DNA of 64,000 bases from Verrucomicrobiaceae bacterium UBA7681. Lineage in GTDB: Bacteria > Verrucomicrobiota > Verrucomicrobiia > Verrucomicrobiales > Verrucomicrobiaceae. Location: the NCBI GenBank assembly GCA_002482965.1, contig DLGZ01000067.1, positions 46,074 through 110,073 of the forward strand, given 5' to 3'. Made by a program: the position numbers and the translations under genes. How positions within the stretch are numbered: the stretch's first letter is position 1; every line of letters starts with the position of its first letter. The notes under the pieces are model-generated. The model worked only from the letters and a program-made list of their open reading frames with translations, was not told the DNA's origin and did not search any database. Positions 33,895 to 47,000 of this stretch are shown piece after piece.

Positions 33895-34464
33895 CTATTT
33901 ACCAAACAAACGTTTGAGGAAAGATTTTTTCTTCGGTTCCACCGGGGGCTGCTGCGGTACTGGGACGGCCTGCTGTGGCATCATCTGCCCAGGAGCCGCA
34001 GTGTTGGTAAAATCGATGACGCCAGGCTTCATCGCGGGAGCAGCGCGAGAATCGACATTGACGACTTTCGGCTTCTTGGCGACTCCCTGCGCATCGTACT
34101 CATAGATCACCTGCTGATAGCACTGGCCGTTGAGATTGAAGGAGCGCATCTCAGTGGCGCGTCCATACGCATCAAAATACACCTGGGAGCGGGCGACAAG
34201 ATTGCCCCTCCCATCGTAGATGTGGCCCTGCGTGGGCAGCCCACGCTCATTCAGCAGGTAGTGCTTCTTGGCCACTAGCACCTCATTGGCGTTGTAGGTC
34301 GACTCGATGAGTTCGTTGGTCGTCTTATCAACGATGGTCTCGGAGTGCGAGTTGTCGGGGTGGTAGGTACTCTTGGCCACAATCGGCGTATTAGCCGGTG
34401 CCGCAGGCTGGGCGACAGCAGAGGTCACCCAAAGAAGGACAAAAAAAGCAGAGCAGGATTTCAT
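33895..34464 (-). CDS. Small exported protein with YD/RHS-like repeats, function unknown
   Basis: The 189-residue product has a signal peptide (MKSCSAFFVLLWVTSAVAQP). Its middle (residues 60-130) has tyrosine/aspartate repeats of the type YLLNERGLPTQGHIYDGRGN and YFDAYGRATEMRSFN, reminiscent of the YD repeats of RHS proteins or of MORN-like segments. The C-terminal 45 residues are Pro/Gln-rich, then strongly basic (KKKSFLKRLFGK). It is therefore exported but has a charged tail that could bind envelope polymers or membranes. It precedes the RapA-type gene by 12 bases on the same strand. I do not recognise the family. Confidence 0.6.
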   Translation of the reverse strand: MKSCSAFFVLLWVTSAVAQPAAPANTPIVAKSTYHPDNSHSETIVDKTTNELIESTYNANEVLVAKKHYLLNERGLPTQGHIYDGRGNLVARSQVYFDAYGRATEMRSFNLNGQCYQQVIYEYDAQGVAKKPKVVNVDSRAAPAMKPGVIDFTNTAAPGQMMPQQAVPVPQQPPVEPKKKSFLKRLFGK

Positions 34465-34549
34465 GACAAAAACGAAGATGGAAGCAGAATAACGCCCCCC
34501 TCACGCCGCGACAACGACAAATCCCAACTTCACCCCTCTTCCTTGCGTC

Positions 34550-34987
34550 ATGTTTTCCTCCACCGATCCCATCTGGGCTGAATTTCTCACGCAAACCATC
34601 GCGGAATTCGACTGCACGACCGGCACCCTGCACCGCCTGGACCCGGCCGACCGCCATCTCAAGCTCGTGGCTCAGCAGGGCGTCCCGGAAGCACTGCTGC
34701 CGATCATCCAGTCGATCCCCGTGGGCAAGGGCATCGCCGGAGTGGCCGCTGAACGTCAGGAACCGGTGGAGATGTGCAATCTGCAAACAGACACCTCCGG
34801 CGTCGCCAGAACTGGCGCAAAACAAACCCAGGTGCAGGGCACACTGGCCGTGCCGGTCCTGGATGGAGAGCGCCTTTGTGGCACACTCGGCATCGGCAAG
34901 CTGGTGCCGTATGATTTTACCGCAGAGGAAATAGAACGGCTGATGCACGCGGCACGCAGTATCGCCGCAAAACTGCTGCCCGGCTGA
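34550..34987 (+). CDS. Single GAF-domain protein
   Basis: The 145-residue cytoplasmic protein is one complete GAF domain: N-terminal helix, LHRLDPADRHLKLVAQQGVP, then SIPVGKGIAGVAAERQEPVE, a beta sheet with GTLAVPVLDGERLCGTLGIG and a last helix (DFTAEEIERLMHAARSIAAKL). GAF domains bind small molecules or cyclic nucleotides. It lacks the triple-Cys site of free Met-R-sulfoxide reductases, so it is not that enzyme. No effector domain is present; it may work by association with another protein. A terminator at 35003-35041 ends the gene. Confidence 0.85.
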   Translation: MFSSTDPIWAEFLTQTIAEFDCTTGTLHRLDPADRHLKLVAQQGVPEALLPIIQSIPVGKGIAGVAAERQEPVEMCNLQTDTSGVARTGAKQTQVQGTLAVPVLDGERLCGTLGIGKLVPYDFTAEEIERLMHAARSIAAKLLPG

Positions 34988-35002
34988 TCTGCCAGACAAA
35001 TC

Positions 35003-35041
35003 AAAGCCCGGTCACGCCCAAAGGCTGACCGGGCTTTTTTG
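35003..35041 (+). terminator. Bidirectional rho-independent terminator between GAF gene and giant gene
   Basis: AAAGCCCGGTCA (35003-35014) pairs with TGACCGGGCTTT (35026-35037) around an 11-base loop, followed by T-run TTTTT on the plus strand. The same palindrome read on the minus strand has TTTGATTTG after it. It lies 15 bases after the GAF stop and 15 bases after the stop of the convergent giant gene, so it can terminate both. Confidence 0.85.
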
Positions 35042-35055
35042 TGAGCTGTACCCGA

Positions 35056-38000
35056 TTACAGAGAGCTGTAACGACGACGACGGCGGAGGAAAAGGCCCGT
35101 CAGTCCGAACAGCAGCAGCAGCATGCGCGAAGGCTCAGGGACAACGACCAGCACACCATAGGATGTGAAGGCGCTGACATCCCATGCCAGTCCGGCACCA
35201 AGCGCGGCAAGATCGAGATCGCCAGCAATGACACTGGTGCTTGCATCGTAGGTGTTGAAATCACCGACAGTGAAGCTGCCGCCAAAGCTCGCACCGCTCC
35301 AGTCAATGAGGTTGAAGACCTGTCCTTGCTGCACTGAGACAGAGCCGACCGAGTTCACCACAACAGATCCCTGACCCCAGGCGGTGCCAGAACGACCGCC
35401 AACGGATAGGGTGCTGTTGGTACCAGTGAGATTGATAAAATCATGGTTGGTGGAGGCTGTCGGAGCCCCCTTGGTGTAGATGTCTGCACCTGATCCCAGG
35501 GCGTCAAAGTAGTCCTTGGCGTTGGTGTAGGTGCTGGCACCGATGTTGAAGGTGTAGCTATAGTTTGTCACCGCAGCGGTGGTCGGAGTAGTGATGCCCA
35601 GCTGAATCTGCGAACCAGTGGCCACCGTCAGCGCTGTGTTATCAGCAGTGATCGTCAGAGTGCCCTTGTCTGCATTCGCAGAAGTGATCCCAGGGGTGAG
35701 GAGGCCAACGCTGTTCGCCCCACCCACCGTGACCGCACCAGCGATGATGCCGGTGGTCGTGCCGTTGCCAGCACCTGCAAGAACCGCCGCGTTGGTCAGC
35801 GAGCCACCGCTTTCAGCCACGATCACCGAACCGGTGCCCGTCAGGCTGCCTGTGACACGCAGCTCACCATTGTTGACGGTGGTGCCACCAGAGTAGCTGT
35901 TGCCAGTCGTGGACAATGTCGTGGTACTCGTGCCGGTCTGAGCAAATCCACCCGCACCCGTGATGGCGCTGGCACTGAAATCAGTCCCCTGCGCGACGGC
36001 ATTGCTGCGGTTGACCGCAAAGACTGCACCCGTGCCGACACTGACCGTGCTGGCAGTGGAGAGTGAGCCAGTCGTGCCGCCGTTGCCGAGCTGCAAGGTG
36101 CCTCCCGAAACCGTCGTTGTGCCAGTATAGGTGTTAGCCGTGGCGGCAGAGAGGATCACCGTGCCAGCACCGACCTTGGTCAGGTTCATACCAGAACCGG
36201 AAATCACGTCGGTGATTGTCAGAACGTCCACGGCATTGGCGACGCCAATGGAACTGCTGCTTTGCAGAACGACCGTTCCACCACTTACTGTAGCCACCCC
36301 GGTGCCGGTGAGGGCACCATTTCCACCTACCCCGGTGCCGTTCAAATTCACCGGTGTTTCAGCCACCGTCACACCGTTGATATTGAGTGTCGCACCGCTG
36401 GCGACGGTGACACCACCCGCCACGGTTCCAAGACCGAGCGCATTGGTGACGATCACCGTGCCGCCATTGATCGTGGTGGTTCCCGTGTAGCTGTTGGCGT
36501 TGGAAAGGGTCAGGGTGCCTGAGTCGCTCTTGATCAGATTGCCAGCACCCGTACCAATGATCCCGTTGATCACCGTATTTCCGGCACCTGCAACAGTCAG
36601 GTTGAAAGCACCACTGATGCCTCCGTTGATGCTCAGGGTTCCTGCGTCCGACTGGATGCTCGAGGCGGCGCCAAGGGCGACCGTGCCGTTGTAGCTATTG
36701 TCACCGCTGAGGTTGCGGAGTGCACCACTGTTCGAAGCACCGCTTCCAGTGATGGTCAGAGCCTCTCCTGCGATGTTGATGCCGCCCTGGAGTTCCAGAG
36801 ATGCGCCACTGGCCACGGTGGTGGTTCCAGCCGTCGTGCCCAGAGCCAGATTATTGGCCGCACTCAGCACACCCGCGCTGACAGTAGTGACACCGGTGTA
36901 GGTGTTGGCACCGCCAAGAACCAAGGTGCCGGCACCTGCCTTCGTGATGGCCGTACCACTCACAGCACCATTGATAGTAAGCGCGTTGGACGAATTGACC
37001 GTGATGGCGGCAGTGGCGGCGCTAAAGGCCACGCTGCTGTTGATGGTCGCAGCACTGGAAAGTGCATCCGTGGTGATGCCATTGGCAATGGTCAGCGTGT
37101 AACCACCGTCACTGTTGAGCACCACCGCTGTTCCAGCGCTCGCGGCATTCACCGTGAGGCTGTTGATGCTCATGTTACCACCCAGCACCATGTTGTTCTG
37201 GTTCGTGTTGCTGGTGGCAGAGAGGAAAACATCCGTGCTGACACTAGGAACGAGTCCGGTGGCGGTGCCAGCCAGATCTGTTGCCCAGTTGCTGCTGGTG
37301 GAACCGTTGGAAACCGCCCAGACATTGGCCGCTCCGCTGTAGCCACCCTTCCAGTAGGCTGCCGTGAGCGCTGCTGTCGAAGCAGTGTTGAAGTACACCC
37401 GGGTGTCCGTGGCAGTGATGCCGGTGACATAGAAATTGGTGACATTGTAAAGGTTGCCGACCGAGTAGGTGCCGGTGCTGCCATTGGTGTTCACCAAGCC
37501 ACCAGAAGCAGCAGCGAGGATCGTGGAGGTGTTGTCACCCGTTTCCGCGCTGCCATTGATGAAGTAGGCGTCCACGGTGACATTGCCAGCCACGAGAGCC
37601 TTGGCTCCAGAGTTCAGCAGAATGCTGCTGCCGAGGGTGCCCACTTCGACACCGAGACGGCTGCCATCAGCCAGGTTGAGGATGGTGCCAGTGAATGGCG
37701 CCAGCGTCAGCACACCACCAGTGGTTCCGGTAAGCAGATTGAAGGTGGCTCCGCTGGCAACCGTCAGCGAAGAAGTGCCGGAAATGCCATCAATGGCACC
37801 AGCGGTGACGTGATTAACTTCCAAAACACCGCCGCTCACCGTGGTATCACCCGTGTAGGTGTTCATGTTGGTGAAGACGAGCTTCTTGGTGCCGCTCTTG
37901 ACGACGTTGATGTTGTTCTGGACGACACCGCTGTAGGAACTGTCCGTCGTTGGAGTGACGGTGAGCGTATTCATGACCGTGGCACTGTTGGTGATGAAGC

Positions 38001-41000
38001 CGGCGGAACTGCTGAAGACAGAACCGGTGATGACGGAGCTGTTCAGATTACCGACGGAGGCATTGTACCCGCCAAGATCAAGGACACCGCGGCTGGAGGT
38101 GGTGACATTGCTGCCGGTGGGCAGGGCGTCGGCCGAGGCGAGCCGGAGGGTGCCGTTGGCGATGTTGGTGCCACCACTGTAGCTGTTCGTGCCAGAGAGG
38201 ATCACTGTGTCGATGCTCTGCTTCGTGAGGCTGCCTGCCCCACTGATGTTGCCCTTGATCTCGAGGATCGCGCCACGGGCGGTATCGGTCAGCTCGCTGC
38301 TGTTGTTGGTGTCGGAGCCGATACCTGTGGTCAGAGTGCTCGTGCGTCCGTTATCGGTGCCGTTCGGGCCATCGGTGAAGGCGTTCTGGCCGACGAAGGA
38401 GTTGCCAAGCAGGCTGATGCTCACTCCGGCCCCCAAGGTGCGGAAGACCGCGCCAGAGTTACCGCTGGAGACATCATCGGTGCGGAGGAAGCCTTCGATG
38501 GCACCACCGTTGATCTGAATGGTGACCACCGTGGTGTTCTGGTCGGCGTTCACCTGGAGCGAGCCGCCACCAAGGTTGATGGTGCCGCTGCGGGCATTGT
38601 CCACGCTCCAGCGTTCGATGGAACCGGCCTCATAAGTCACGGCCTTGGTAAAGCCGGTGGCGAGAATGTCGAGGACACCGAAGCGCTTGGCGGTGATGCT
38701 GGCAGCATTGACAAGAGCATTGGCGTTGGTGATGCCGAGGGCTCCCTGTTCGATGCTGACATTGCCGGTGAAGCTGGTGTTGTTGCCGCCGACCCAGAGG
38801 TAGCCGTTGCCCCACTTGATGAGGTCGCGGCTGCCGCTGAGGCCCGCGACGTTGAGACCGGAACCCGTGGCACCAGAGGTGATCTGGTTGTTCACAGCAC
38901 CCGCATTGATGTCGATGATTGAGCCACCCGCGCCGGTGAGGTAGAGCGTTCCTGCATTCAACACGGAACGCGTGTTGCCGGTTTGCACACGGAGGCGGGC
39001 TGGTGAGAGACCAGTCGTGTCAGTCGAGAAGGACTCAAGCTCACCAATGCCGACGGCACTGTCAGTCAGGTTCGGAGTCGACACGATGATCGAGTTGTCC
39101 ACCGAGATGATGCGACCCACCGTGTATTGACCGTTGAGCGAGTTGCCGGGCTGGGCAAGCAGGTTCAGAGTGGTGCCGGCGGCGGTCGTCGTGCCGCTGG
39201 CGTTCAGGGTGATCGTGCCGCCGTCGCCGGAGGCGCCGAAGGTGTTCAAGGTGAGTGCACCGGCATTGACGGTCCAGTTGCCAGCGAAGCCCGTGCCGTT
39301 GGCAGCGGCGGTCTGGTCTTTGCCGATCACAAGCGCGCCAGCACCGAACTTCGTCATGCTGCCAGCGTAGATGTCGCCGGTGAGTGTGGTGGTGCCAGAA
39401 TTGAAGATGATGCCTTCCTTGGTTCCGGTGGTTCCGAACCTCAGGTTGGTGGCGATGGTGGTCGTTCCCGTGCTGAGGAGACCGCCGCGCTCCGCATCGG
39501 TCGTGCCGTCGGCAAAAGTAATGGTGTTATATTGACCCACACCGCTGTTAATCCCGAAGGCGGTGCGCAGCGCATAGACCGTTTGATCTTGTGTCAGCGT
39601 CACGACACCGGTGGTGATGTCCACCACGCTGGTGCCGGTGGTGGCGACCGTGAAGGTTCCCGCGTTAAAGGTGTTGCTGTAGGTGGCGTTCACAAAGCCA
39701 TTGGCACCATAGGTCACGAAGGTGTTGTCGGTGGCGTTGACGTAGTAGGCCGGCTTGATGCCGCCGACGATGGCTCCGGTGCTGGCTCCCGTGACGACAA
39801 CCCGCTCCGAGTCATTGTTACCCGCCACACCCAGGTTCCCGGCGGTGGAGATGAGGGACAGCGTGCTGCCAACACCCGAGCGGATGAGGTTGGACGTCGT
39901 CAACTGCATGTCACCGGCGGCAACACCCTTCTGAACCTGAATGGAGGCACCTCGGCCGAAGGTGATGTCACCGACGACTTCCGTCGATGTCTGAGCGGCT
40001 TGATTGACCGAGCGCAGGTAGAGCCGCGCACCGTCCAGATTGATTGGTGTGGTGTCAAACCAACGGTTCTGAGTGGAGGATTCATTATCCAGCCAGAGCA
40101 CGCCGCCAGGGTGAAGATTCACGGCATATTGGTTGGCCGTGCCGGCAAAGTTGAGCAGCGTTGCTCCGCTATAGAAGCGAATCTGGCCAAAAATATCGAG
40201 CGCGCCACCGTTGCCGACAGGGCCGTTGGCACCCGTTGTCGCAGTGCGAGTCAAGACACTTGAGCTTCGGCTGATGATGGTGCCGCCGGTGTAGGTGTTG
40301 ACGTCAAAGAGATCCGTTTCACCGCTGTTGCCGTTCCCGGCCTGGTTGCCGAACAGCACTCGGGTGCCAGCGGTTGCCCCTTCCACAAAGGCGCCCAAGG
40401 TACCAGCGGCCGTCGAATCAAAAGCGACACGCGCGCCACCACCACCGATGCGGTAAACATTGCCTGCTCCGACCCCGAGAGTCTCGAAGTTGTAGTTCGT
40501 GTTGGTCGTGGCTCCCAGGAACGAAGTGCCGTTGCCGATGGCGGCAAGGTTCAGCGATGTGGCGAGCGCAACGTCGAGGGCGATGACCCCACTCGAGTTG
40601 GTCGACATCCAGTTGGCCAGGTTGGACTGCGTGAGGGCGGTGCTGCGGACGCGGAACAGGGACAGGGACGAGCCTGAACTGAGGAGCTCAATCTGGCCGT
40701 TGCCGAAGTTGAGACCGCTGCTGCCGACGAGGATCTGCGCGCCGGGATTCACCCGGACGGTGCTGCCACGGAGCATGGCGTCGATGTTCATCGCCGTGGT
40801 GAGGCTGATATCGTTGGTGTTGATATCGCCAAAACGAAGCAGGCCGGAATTGACAACGATACCGAGGCCGTTAGCACTCGTCGATCCGGCATAGAGGCCG
40901 CCGAAGGAACTGGTGGTGCTGTTGAGCCAGAGGTCGCTGCTTCCGCCCTTGATGATGGCCTGGCCAATGGTGCCGCGTGCGGTGCCTGCGCCATCGCTGA

Positions 41001-44000
41001 TGGTACCATTAAGAAGAAGCTGGTTGGTGGTGACGAGAATCGGCGTGCCGGTGAGGTTGGTGGCCCCGTTGATTTCGAGGACGTAGGTGTTGCCAGCCGT
41101 CACAATCAACGTCGTGGAGCCGATGGTCAGATCCTTGAAGGCCACATGCTTGTTGGTGGCTGCGCCGCCGTTGTTGCCCACGTTGATGGTCGAAGCACCG
41201 TTCACGATCAGGCTGTTGCCCGTGGCATTGTTGCCTGCCCAGTATTTCTGACGAGTTGTCGAGTTATCAAAGTTGTTGAGCAGATTCAGCGTGCCACCAA
41301 AGAGGGTGACCGCGCCGCTGCCGATCCCGCCGTTGTTGATCAGGCTGTTGACTGTGGGGAACGCACCGGCCGTACCCGTCGTGGTGCCGCGGACCACCGT
41401 CGTGCCTTGGATGAGCGTCAGACCACCGTCGAAGGTGTTGATGCCGTTAGCTACGTTGCCGAGATCAAGTTGGGACCCGCCAGTGCGGACCAGGGTCGCG
41501 CCGCCGGTGATCTGGCCGAGGATGGTGGCGTTCACATCCGTGCGGATAAAGTTGTAGGCGGGAGCCCCTTCCATCGTGGCGGCACTCAGCGTCAGCGCTC
41601 CGTTCACTAGGAGCGTGTAGCTGTTGCCCGCCGTGATCAGGAGGGATTGGCCCTGCTCACCCGGCGATCCACCAAAGCGGATGCCACCGGCGATTTGGGC
41701 GACCAGGCTGGAGTTGGTCGCACCGGCACGGTCAGCAGTCAAACGTGCCGTAGGATTGCCCTCGCCGATGACCAGACCGACGTTGAAGACCGTGTTGGTC
41801 ACATCTGAGCGCAGGCCCAGAATGCTGTCATAAGCGTTCAAGACCACGAGACCATTGGTCCCAGCGTTCATCTGGGCGAGGGTCGCGGTACCACCGAGAT
41901 TGGACTGCACCGTTGCCGAGCGGAAGAAGATGCCACCAGTACCAGCAGCCTGATTCACGATCCAGTTGCCGTTGAAGTTGGCCTGCGGGGAATCAATCAG
42001 CAGGTTGCCAGCACCCTGCTTGACAACGTTGCTCGCATTCGTGATCTGCCCCGTGAGCGTCGGCGACAAACCGGGCAGCGTGGAGGATGCCGTCTGCGTC
42101 GTGATCGTCCCGATCGTCAAGGTGTTCTGGTTGTAAATATTGAACTCCTTCAGGCCGCTGCCTGCGACTCCGACTTCAATGCCGGTGAAGATCTGGACTG
42201 CCGCATTAGGGTTGATCAAGCCACCGCTCTGGAGGCGGATTCGGTCCGTGGCGGCTGCGGTGATGTTGTTGCCGAAGGTGATGCCCGTGTCAAAGCGGCC
42301 TGCATAGACATCCAGTCCAATGCCAAGGCCCGCAGCGTTGAAGTTTAGAACCGCCGTGTTGAGCAGGAAGCGGTCATTGGCACCGATGAGCTGCCCAGCG
42401 GCGGCAATGTTGCCCCCGGCCGAGGTGCGGTCGAAGCCCGCATTCACGAAACCATTATCCACCGTGTAGGTGAGGAATTGGGCATCCGTGGCGTTGACGA
42501 TCCAAGGAGCAATCATGCCATTGGTGACGCCGCCGAGGGCCACAAGGCCATTAGCGCCGAGGCCGCTGAAGAGCTTCACGCGCTCATCACTGCCGAGAAT
42601 ACCACCGGTGACGGTGTTGATCTGGAGCGAGGCAACGTTTCCTGCGATCGCGAGACCGTTGTTCGTCTGAGTTGCGCGGGTGATGTCCACTCCGGCACCG
42701 CCGCCGACGATAAGATTCACAGTGCGATCGAGAAGATCACGCTGGACAGCGAGCTGACCGAACTTGCCGACGGTGAGGTCACCGACAGTTTCCGTAACTT
42801 CGATGTCGCGGTTGCCGATGAGGCGAATCGTGGAGTTATTGAGGGTGATCGCCTGAGTGTCGAGCCAGCGGCCTTGGCCGCCGTAACCCTCGAGCTTGCT
42901 GGTGGCGAGCAGGCCGGTGGAGTAGTCGAAGCGGAGTTCCGAGGTGTTACGAAGAGTGACCGGGGCCAGCATGGCCGTGCCAGCCGCATTGAGGAAGGTG
43001 CCGCCCAGGCCGCCGGCCGTCAGGGTTCCCCAGGTGTCAAAACTGCTCGTCGTCAGGCTGCCGCGGAATTCCAGCGTGCTGCCGCGGTTCACCACGGTGC
43101 TGCCGGTGTAGTTGTTCGCGGTCATGAGGATCGCAATGCCACGACCGTTGGCGCCAGTGATGGTGTCCACATTCACAGCACTGTGGGGCATGCCGACGAT
43201 GAGGCCAGCACCGTTGCCAGTGAGCACGTTGATGTTGGCCAAATCACTGGAGACATAAAGAATCTGGCCGCCCGCGCCAAGTCGGTAGGTGTTGCCCGCG
43301 CCGACTCCAAGGGTGGCGGCGTTGTAGCTGCCGTTCTGCCCCACACCGTTCTGCGTGCTGCCGAGGAAGGCGGTGCCATCGCCGATCATCGCGAGGTTGA
43401 TCGTCTGGGTATAGACCGTGTTCAGCGCGATGATCGCGGAGCCTGCGTTCTTGCCGCCGCCGTTGAGACCAGCGCCACCTGCGAGGCCGTAGTAGGAAGT
43501 GTTCTGCGGACCACCAAGGTTGCCAATGAGCAGTTTGAAGGCGGAGAGCGGCGCATCAGCGGCCATGCGGAGGATGCCGTAGTTGCCCATGGCATTGCTG
43601 CGCAGGTCGATGCTGCCCGCACCCGCAGCGACGTTGCTCGTGCTGTTGTATTGGATGGCGGTGCCCGGCTGGATGAGGGTGTTGCCAGTGCCGATGTTCG
43701 AAGTGGCCACCAGTCCGGGGATGCTCCCGGCGGTGTCACTCAAGGTGGTCACATTGCCTTCAAAGGTGCCGAAGAAAGTGATGCCGCCCTGGTTGACGAA
43801 GCCGCCCTTGAAGGTGCTGCTGTTGTCGCTGTTCACATACAAGTTGATGCCGCCTTTGAGGAAGGTGCCGTTGCCACTGATGTTGCCGTTGATCGTCAAG
43901 TTTGGCGTGACGTTCGAAGCCCCGGTGATTTGGGCGTCCTTGATCAGGGTCACCGCACCGACTGACGTGCTGTAAGTTGTCGCGGCGTTGGCCACACCGA

Positions 44001-47000
44001 GCGTGAGCAGCGGCGAACCTAGCGGGCCACCGAAATTCAGAGATCCAAACTGGATGGTCTTGTTCCCACCGGATCCCAGGGTGGCCACGTTCAAGTTGGC
44101 CGCACCGCTTCCCATATAGCTGCCGCTGCCGATGCCGGCCATGGAACCAATGGTCAGGTTGTTGCCCGCGAAGGTGCTCAGCACCTGCATGTTGGCGGTG
44201 TTGTCACCGTCATGCCGGATGTTCAGCGTCGCTCCGTTCAGGGTGATCGAAGCGCCGGCCCCAAGCGGATTGGAGGCCCCGTTGGAGAGGCGGACTTCCG
44301 TCGTGCCAGCCATAAATTTCCAGGCTCCCACCTCGTTCGCACCTGCACCGGTGTCGCCATTGGTCAGGTAGAGAGTGCCCGCACCGGTTTTGGTGAGCGT
44401 GAGACTCGCTGCTGCAATCTTGCCCGAGATGACAACGCTGTTGGCGTTGCTGGCGGTCGTGAACAAGGTGTTCAGCGTCGCATTCTGATTCACGGCGAGA
44501 GTGCCATTGATCATGACCCCGATGTTGCTCGTGGAATTGAAGGTCAACGCCGACGCATTGAGTGTGACATTGTTGATCAATGACCAGGCGACCGATGTGG
44601 CGCCGTTGGTCAGCACGGAGGTGGTGTTCGCGTAGGTCGAGCCATTGCCGAAGCTGTTGTATTGATCAATGGTGATGTCATAGCCGCTGCCCGCGCCGAA
44701 CTGCACCACGTTGATATTGTCGATGACTTCGCCCGCCGCGTAGCCAGCCGCTGCGGTGGCCGCGAGATCGAGGATGCCCCCCTTGAGGGTGATGGGACCG
44801 GTCCCGAGCGCAAGGGTGTTGCGCACGGCAAGGGTGCCGGTGCTGACCGGAGCGACGACGTTCGCGCTGGTGACACGCCCCGCATTGATGATCGTGCCGC
44901 CGGTGTAGGTGTTGGCCAGCGCAGCGCCATCCGCGATGGTGGACTGATTGAGGGTCAGCGTGCCATTCCCAGTCTTGGTGAGGCTGACGTTGCCATCAAT
45001 CGTTCCAAGATAGGTGGTGCTCTGGCCGATGCCGGTGTTTACCGTCAATGTGGAGGACACGCCGGTGTTGGTGACCCGGCCGACGCCGGACAGGCCGCCG
45101 ATCGTGACATTCTGACCGTTGAGGTCAAGGCCATTGGCGCTGCTGTTGACCACGAGGTTGATCAGGCCGCCAGAAGGCACCGCGCTGCCGCTGGCAAACT
45201 GCAAGGTGCCTTCCTGGATGGTCAGGTTGCGCAGACCGGTGGTCAGCGGGGCCATGACGTTGCCGGTGCCAGAGAGCAGCAGCGTGCCCGCCCCGGCCTT
45301 GGTGAAGTCGGTGGCTTCGAAGTTGCCCGAGATGGTGGAGGCACCAGTCTGACCTCCGCTGACAAACACGAGAGCCTCCGTTGGCGTCGCACCCGTGCCG
45401 AAGCGCAGGTTGCTGGAGATCGTCGCCGCAACCGAAGTCACCGAGTCGCCGTTCATGATCAGGCCCGCACCCGCGATGCGCAGCAGCGAGGAGCCACCAG
45501 CGGCGCTGATGTTGCTGTTCGTGCGCAGGTCGAGCACGTCGATGGTGCTGTTGTCCACGATCTGGGCGCTGGTGATGTCGGCCACCGAGGTCGCGGCCGA
45601 GGCACTCAACACACCCACCGTGGTGGCATTGTGCAGGAGGAAGCCGTTGGCGGCATCGTAGCGCAGGAAGTTCAGCGAGTTGGTGTCCGCACCCGTCGAG
45701 GAGCGACCAACGATGGAAGGTGTGGCAAGGATGAATCCTCCGCCGCTCGCCGTATTGGCCGGCGCAGAATTCGTCACCTTGAAGAACTCATTCACTCCGA
45801 GATCCGCAGCCAGGTCGGACGAGATGATTGTCATCATGCCGTTGGTGCCGCGGGTCAGCGCCGTCGCTGTCAGCGAGGAAGTCACACCGGTTCCCTTGGT
45901 CAACTGGACGCGGCCTGCGTTGTAGGTCATCGAGGCCACCGTGAGGGCCTGGTTCACCACGCCAAAAGTCAGCGCGTTGGACGCAGCGACAATCCCCACC
46001 GTCGGGGCGCTGAGGGTGAGCACGTTGCCATTGACCGCTGTGACCAGCGTTCCGGCCGCGATGTTGCCGGGAGTGGTAGCGTCAGCGATGGTCATACCGG
46101 CGACGATGCCCGCAGCGTTGCTGACCGTGAGGATGTAGCTGACCGCCGTCTGAGCGCTGGCGGTGACACCCACCGGAGCAGTGCCCACCGTACCCTGAAG
46201 CTGCAGGGTGCCGTCGGTAAGGGTGATCCCGCCCGTGCCAAACGGCGTGCCGCTGGTCATCTGGGTCATCACGGTGCCGCCGCTGCCGATGCCGCCGATG
46301 GCGGTCACGCCGCCGATGGTCAGGCTGTTGTTCGCGTTCGCGGTCGAATTGAGCACCAGAGTGCCATTGCCGAGCTTGGTCAGGCCGAAGGCACCGGTGA
46401 TGGGCAGCGGCACCACGAAGGTGTATCCATCGGAAACGCCAATGGCGCTGGCCGCAGTCAGGATCAGCTGGTGGGCGGTGGTGAAGGACCCGCCGACGGA
46501 GAGTACACCGCCGCGCAGACGCACGTCCGTAGGCAGACCGGCCACAGTGTGGGCAGGGCTGCCAACAGCGATCGGCGTGGTATCACCCAGGTTGATGTCT
46601 GCGGTCACACGCAGCATGCCCGCATCAATGAACCATGAGGTGCCATAGTTGGGGTCCGCAACGGTCTTGTTGTAGGCCGCATTGTTGCCCGTGATCACCA
46701 AAATGCCGGAGCCTTGCTTGAGCAGGTTCACACCCCCTGCGCCACTTGCCGTGAAACCAGCATCAAATTGGATCACCCCCTGCGTGGTGTTCACCACGAA
46801 GTTGCGGTTGCGCAGCGTCGCGTCGGAATTGAGGTTCCACGCCGCCGCCGTGTTGGTGAAGATCAGGTTGCCGCGGCCTTCATAGGTCATCGACAGCGTG
46901 GCCGCGGTGGAGAGCGCGCCGAGGGCGTTCGCGATGATCCGCTCTGCTCCATCGGAGCCGATCGATGCACCAGCATTCGCATTGCCTGCACCGAAGGTCA

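Noticed and set aside
34550..34987. GAF protein as a free methionine-(R)-sulfoxide reductase
   Set aside because: The characteristic set of catalytic cysteines is missing; only two Cys near other positions plus one at the start are present.
44662..46638. Plus-strand open frame of 658 codons lying opposite the giant gene (also 50545-52515, 54616-56586 and 42478-43965)
   Set aside because: These lie antisense to a strand with clear protein repeats, have skewed residue use (Arg, Gly, Asp, Ala, Val) and match no known fold. High GC content and the repetitive GGC/ACC codons of the sense strand remove stops on the other strand.
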